From Medicago truncatula (Eukaryota > Streptophyta > Magnoliopsida > Fabales > Fabaceae): a stretch of DNA of 64,000 nt. The DNA is taken from positions 39,428,755-39,492,754 of the forward strand of contig NC_053048.1 in the NCBI RefSeq assembly GCF_003473485.1. Direction: 5' to 3'. Position numbers and translations under genes: made by a program. Below, one piece after another: positions 60,530 to 64,000 of this stretch. Each line of letters begins with the position of its first letter. Within the stretch, counting starts at the first letter, position 1. Under the pieces are notes generated by a model. It was not told the origin of the DNA. It saw nothing but the letters and a program-made list of their open reading frames with translations, and searched no databases.

Positions 60530-62395
60530 TCTAAAACCTCTTGCTGCTGGCATGGCATTCGTTCATCTTCTCCAAAGCCATCAACTACTTGAATGCTGAG
60601 CAATCATACCTGACTGTGGTTAACATTTTCCGGACAACCCTCCAAGTATTCAAGGGTAGTGAGGCGATGCATGTCACTTGGAAGACTCAACAGTCAAAAA
60701 TTAGGAGCCTCTTAAGACGAGTCATTGTTGCTAGACACTCAGGAAGGGTCATAAGATTGGGAAATTTATAAATGTTTCATCATCAATCTTTGGATTGGTC
60801 TTTTATTGTACAATGATAGGTTTATCATCTGACAGTCTGAAATTATCAGATCCTGTAATTTAGGAAAAATAAAGAGGTAAGGTAAGGACTCTAGACTACC
60901 ACATGAAAGAATAGTCAATTTTTCAAGGGAATTGAGTTCTTGTGCTTGGCTGAATAGAAACTTCATATTCTCACAATCACAAAAAGACAACACTTGAAGA
61001 TGGTACAAGTTTTCAAATTATGTCAGTGACATAACTGATTGCTTTCTTGTTATGTACAGTTCCCGAAGGCTAATCAACATCCCTAGCCCTCGAGCCAATG
61101 TTTCAATCTCCGTGCATCCAATGAGTCTCAAATCTTGCAAATAGATTGGGGAAGTCTTCTGATTTTGCGATTATTGATAAGGTTGAGAACTCGCAAATGC
61201 TCCAATTTAGCAATCGAGTTAGGTAGGGTATCAAAGGAAGAATCTCTTAAACCTAAATATCGCAAGTATTTGTATCTTGATATCCATGTGTTCAGCAAAG
61301 TTTGACTATCAAGGCCCACTCCTTTCATGGGAAATAAAATAGTTCTCAAACTTTTGGACTTGGGGAAAAAACCAATGTCCAGTGAATTATTTTCGACAAC
61401 TGTTACGTGTCTTGTATGTTCAGGTATATTCCTAGTATGTGAATCTACCGCTACAAACTCCTCTTTCGCAACATAAAGAGGAAGATCATGTATCAAATCA
61501 TGTACTTTGAACATAAAACAGTAGCCAAAGTGTTCGAAATCTTGAAGAAACAATCTAGAGTTTAACTCCTCAATATATTCTCTTGCAATATCCTTGAGTT
61601 GTTCAATTCCAATCCGAGATTGTACAATTCCAAAAGCCATCCAAAGACTACAAATATTATCACTAGAGAAGGCATAATCTTTGGGATAAAGGGAAAAGAA
61701 AGCAAAACATTGCCTCAAATAGGATGGCATTTGATCATAGCTTAACTTCAATGCAGGTAAAATATCATCTTTCTTCTGTTCTAAATTCCATATCTCAGAA
61801 TCTCTCACAAATATCCACTTATTTAAATCATATTTTGAGAATAAGGAACTTCGTAATGTTCTCACAGAAAGTGGAACCCCTGCACATTTTTTCACAATTT
61901 CTTTGCCAATATGCACGAGATCTGGATATTTAACTACTTCACCTTCCTTAAATGCCCATTTGACAAACAAATTAAAGATAAACAATCTCCTAGAGAAAGA
62001 CCTTCCAAAACGTACGAGGGAATAGTACCCATCATTGAAGCAAATGAGTTGCTACGTGTCGTCACTATGATTTTGCTTCCTGCTGCACCGACTTTTATCA
62101 AATCTATCAACTCAATCCATTTTGCACGATCATCATTCCATATATCGTCTAGGACAAGCAAAAACTTCTGACCAGCAAGTTTATGTCTTTAACGACTTTG
62201 TAGCTGCTCAATATCAAAGTTGTTGATGTTTTCTTGGTGAGCAAGAGAAACACTTGGTGGAACTGAAGCTGGAGCAAATGTTGAAGCAGAAGCGGAGTTG
62301 ATGATGTTAATAATTATCTGATTGATGTTAAAATCATCAGAAATGCATGCCCAAGGGTTTGGATTTGGCTTCATATATGGCAGACTCATCAGCTA
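60530..62395 (-). pseudogene. NBS-LRR resistance gene fragment, broken
   Basis: Minus-strand remains of a CC-NBS-LRR (RGA-type) protein. In order: WACISDDFNI (RNBS-A), an Ala/Ser-rich insert, LLVLDDIWNDD (kinase 2), GSKIIVTTRSN (RNBS-B), KKCAGVPL (GLPL-like), YLRQCFAFFSLYPKDY (RNBS-D), VHDLIHDL (MHD-like, with Leu-Ile-His for Met-His-Asp spacing), and then LRRs (YLRYLGLRDSSFDTLPNSI, LEKLTILSCGSLESLPYL). The coiled coil and P-loop are missing. Breaks seen: a stop before the RHKLAGQKF segment near 62189, a frameshift of about 5 bp near 61985, another frameshift near 61135 at a repeated tgcaag, and further stops in the LRR part. The longest open piece is 285 codons (61128-61985). Host-type gene, certainly not functional as an intact receptor. 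Confidence 0.88.
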
Positions 62396-62950
62396 GCCAC
62401 TCTTAGTACAAGTTGATGGTACAAGACACCGTTGATTACAGCAACTAAAACAGGACTCGATTTGATAATGTCAGGTTTTGAACTTATAACTTATAACTGC
62501 ATATGTCAAAAATGATTTGCTTGGTAACGTTTTTCTCTTACGAGCTTACAAATTATTTTTACTAGTTTGTAGCTTATTTTGATAAGTTTATTCAATTAGC
62601 TTATAACTTGTTATTTTTTCCCTCCAATCAACTAACTTATCTGATATAAACTATATGTTAATTTATAAGTTCATTCAAAACATAGCCTTTGTCGATCACA
62701 CTTTATAATGGACATTATGTTTTGATTCACTTCAATTATTTGCTGTAACTTCTAAGTTCTAAAACTGGTTGCTTTGTATCATGACAATGCTTGACAGCAT
62801 GTAGTTTTCATTTTATTTTTGATAACAAGATAAATATAACAACATTTTGGCATGATTTCTCACATAATCAACTTTATTCTCTACCCTCTTAGTTGAGAAG
62901 TAGACTATAGGGAGGTTTTTTATAGTCTTCATGCCCAAGAGCAATTATAA
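62393..62950. repeat. Direct repeat flanking the NBS-LRR fragment, right copy
   Basis: Second copy of the repeat at 59800-60325. It begins exactly where recognisable NBS homology stops, so the R-gene fragment is cut off at the repeat border. It contains some extra DNA (cttagtacaagttgatgg, a ttataacttgtta-rich part) absent from the left copy. Confidence 0.75.
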
Positions 62951-63490
62951 GAACAAAAAAAATGAAAGGAATCAACGATGACGTCAATTTCATCATGAAA
63001 AACCAAATGAACTAAAACATCATAAAAAATAGATATAAAGAACTCGTAAATTAATTAATCCTAATATGTTAGGAGTTTTTATCACAGAAACCAGATGGTG
63101 ATTGGCAGTTGAAGAGGAATAGGAAGATAGGTGGTCAGTTACTGTTTTCAAGAATAGATGAAATAACTTTCGCCATCCTTCTTGCATGATAAACTGGTCT
63201 ATTTATATAGCAACATTCAATCATGAAAAAGAATACACTTAATATTTTGGAAAAGGAGAAACACACTATTAATTTGAATCTTGAATCCACATATAGATTT
63301 AAGGGCCTAGTCTCACATTTATATTTCAAGGTAAAAGAATTTATTGCACAATGAGGAGCAAGAGAAAATTGATGGTTCTATTTCTCAATACAAGTTTCGA
63401 AAGATAAGAGAAAAATGAAGCAAGAAGTGTACAAAATTACAATGGCACATGGTACATACATATATATAATTAGCAAATATTATTCGGCTC
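62951..63490. other. 3' flank of GAPDH A
   Basis: AT-rich DNA downstream of the minus-strand GAPDH gene, with the likely 3' UTR nearest 63490. No other gene. Confidence 0.45.

Positions 63491-64000
<510 letters not shown>

Noticed and set aside
59800-62950. NBS-LRR fragment as cargo of an LTR element, with the direct repeats as LTRs
   Set aside because: The repeats lack clear TG...CA ends and no primer site or retroelement coding sequence lies between them.

Overview
This is plant nuclear DNA, most likely from a papilionoid legume of the Medicago/Trifolium type. That is an inference from the look of the proteins and of the short repeats; no species-diagnostic sequence was found. The DNA is AT-rich, genes are split by short GT-AG introns, and the intergenic space is filled with MITEs, SINEs, truncated LINEs and AT microsatellites. 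No bacterial-style operon, CRISPR array or phage is present.

Layout. (1) 0.7-3.8 kb, minus strand: a complete nine-exon SNM1-type DNA cross-link repair nuclease, divergent from (2) a single-exon C2-domain protein at 5.5-6.3 kb. (3) 8.0-8.6 kb, minus strand: a DUF761 protein. (4) 12.3-30.8 kb: a tandem triplication of a second type of DUF761 ('cotton fibre protein') gene. The three genes (13.98, 21.03 and 30.04 kb) lie on the plus strand and each carries its own copied promoter. Copies 1 and 2 also share several kb of 3' flank. The copies have been changed separately by insertions: a LINE tail just upstream of the TATA box of copy 1, long-inverted-repeat MULE-type elements behind copies 1 and 2, and a 200-bp insertion in the distal promoter of copy 3. 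(5) 30.8-42.7 kb: gene-poor, with nested MITEs, LINE 3' ends, a SINE and a third MULE-type foldback element. (6) 42.7-53.4 kb: three complete four-exon xyloglucan endotransglucosylase/hydrolase (XTH) genes in tandem. The last two are a recent duplicate pair sharing promoter, introns and 3' ends. (7) 53.4-59.8 kb: mostly featureless, but it holds a nuclear insertion of plastid DNA (end of rbcL plus its 3' stem-loop) inside MITE-like sequence. (8) 59.8-62.95 kb: a broken NBS-LRR resistance-gene fragment lying between two direct repeats of about 0.5 kb. (9) 63.5-64.0 kb: the 3' end of plastid GAPDH subunit A, running off the window.

The genes do not form one pathway. The common theme is local tandem duplication (DUF761 and XTH families, both plausibly linked to growth or cell walls) followed by transposon-driven divergence of flanks and promoters. 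I see no convincing wholly new system. The best leads are the promoter insertion in DUF761 copy 1, a segment of about 90 bp conserved upstream of all three DUF761 copies, a small interspersed repeat family with at least four copies, and the plastid insertion.
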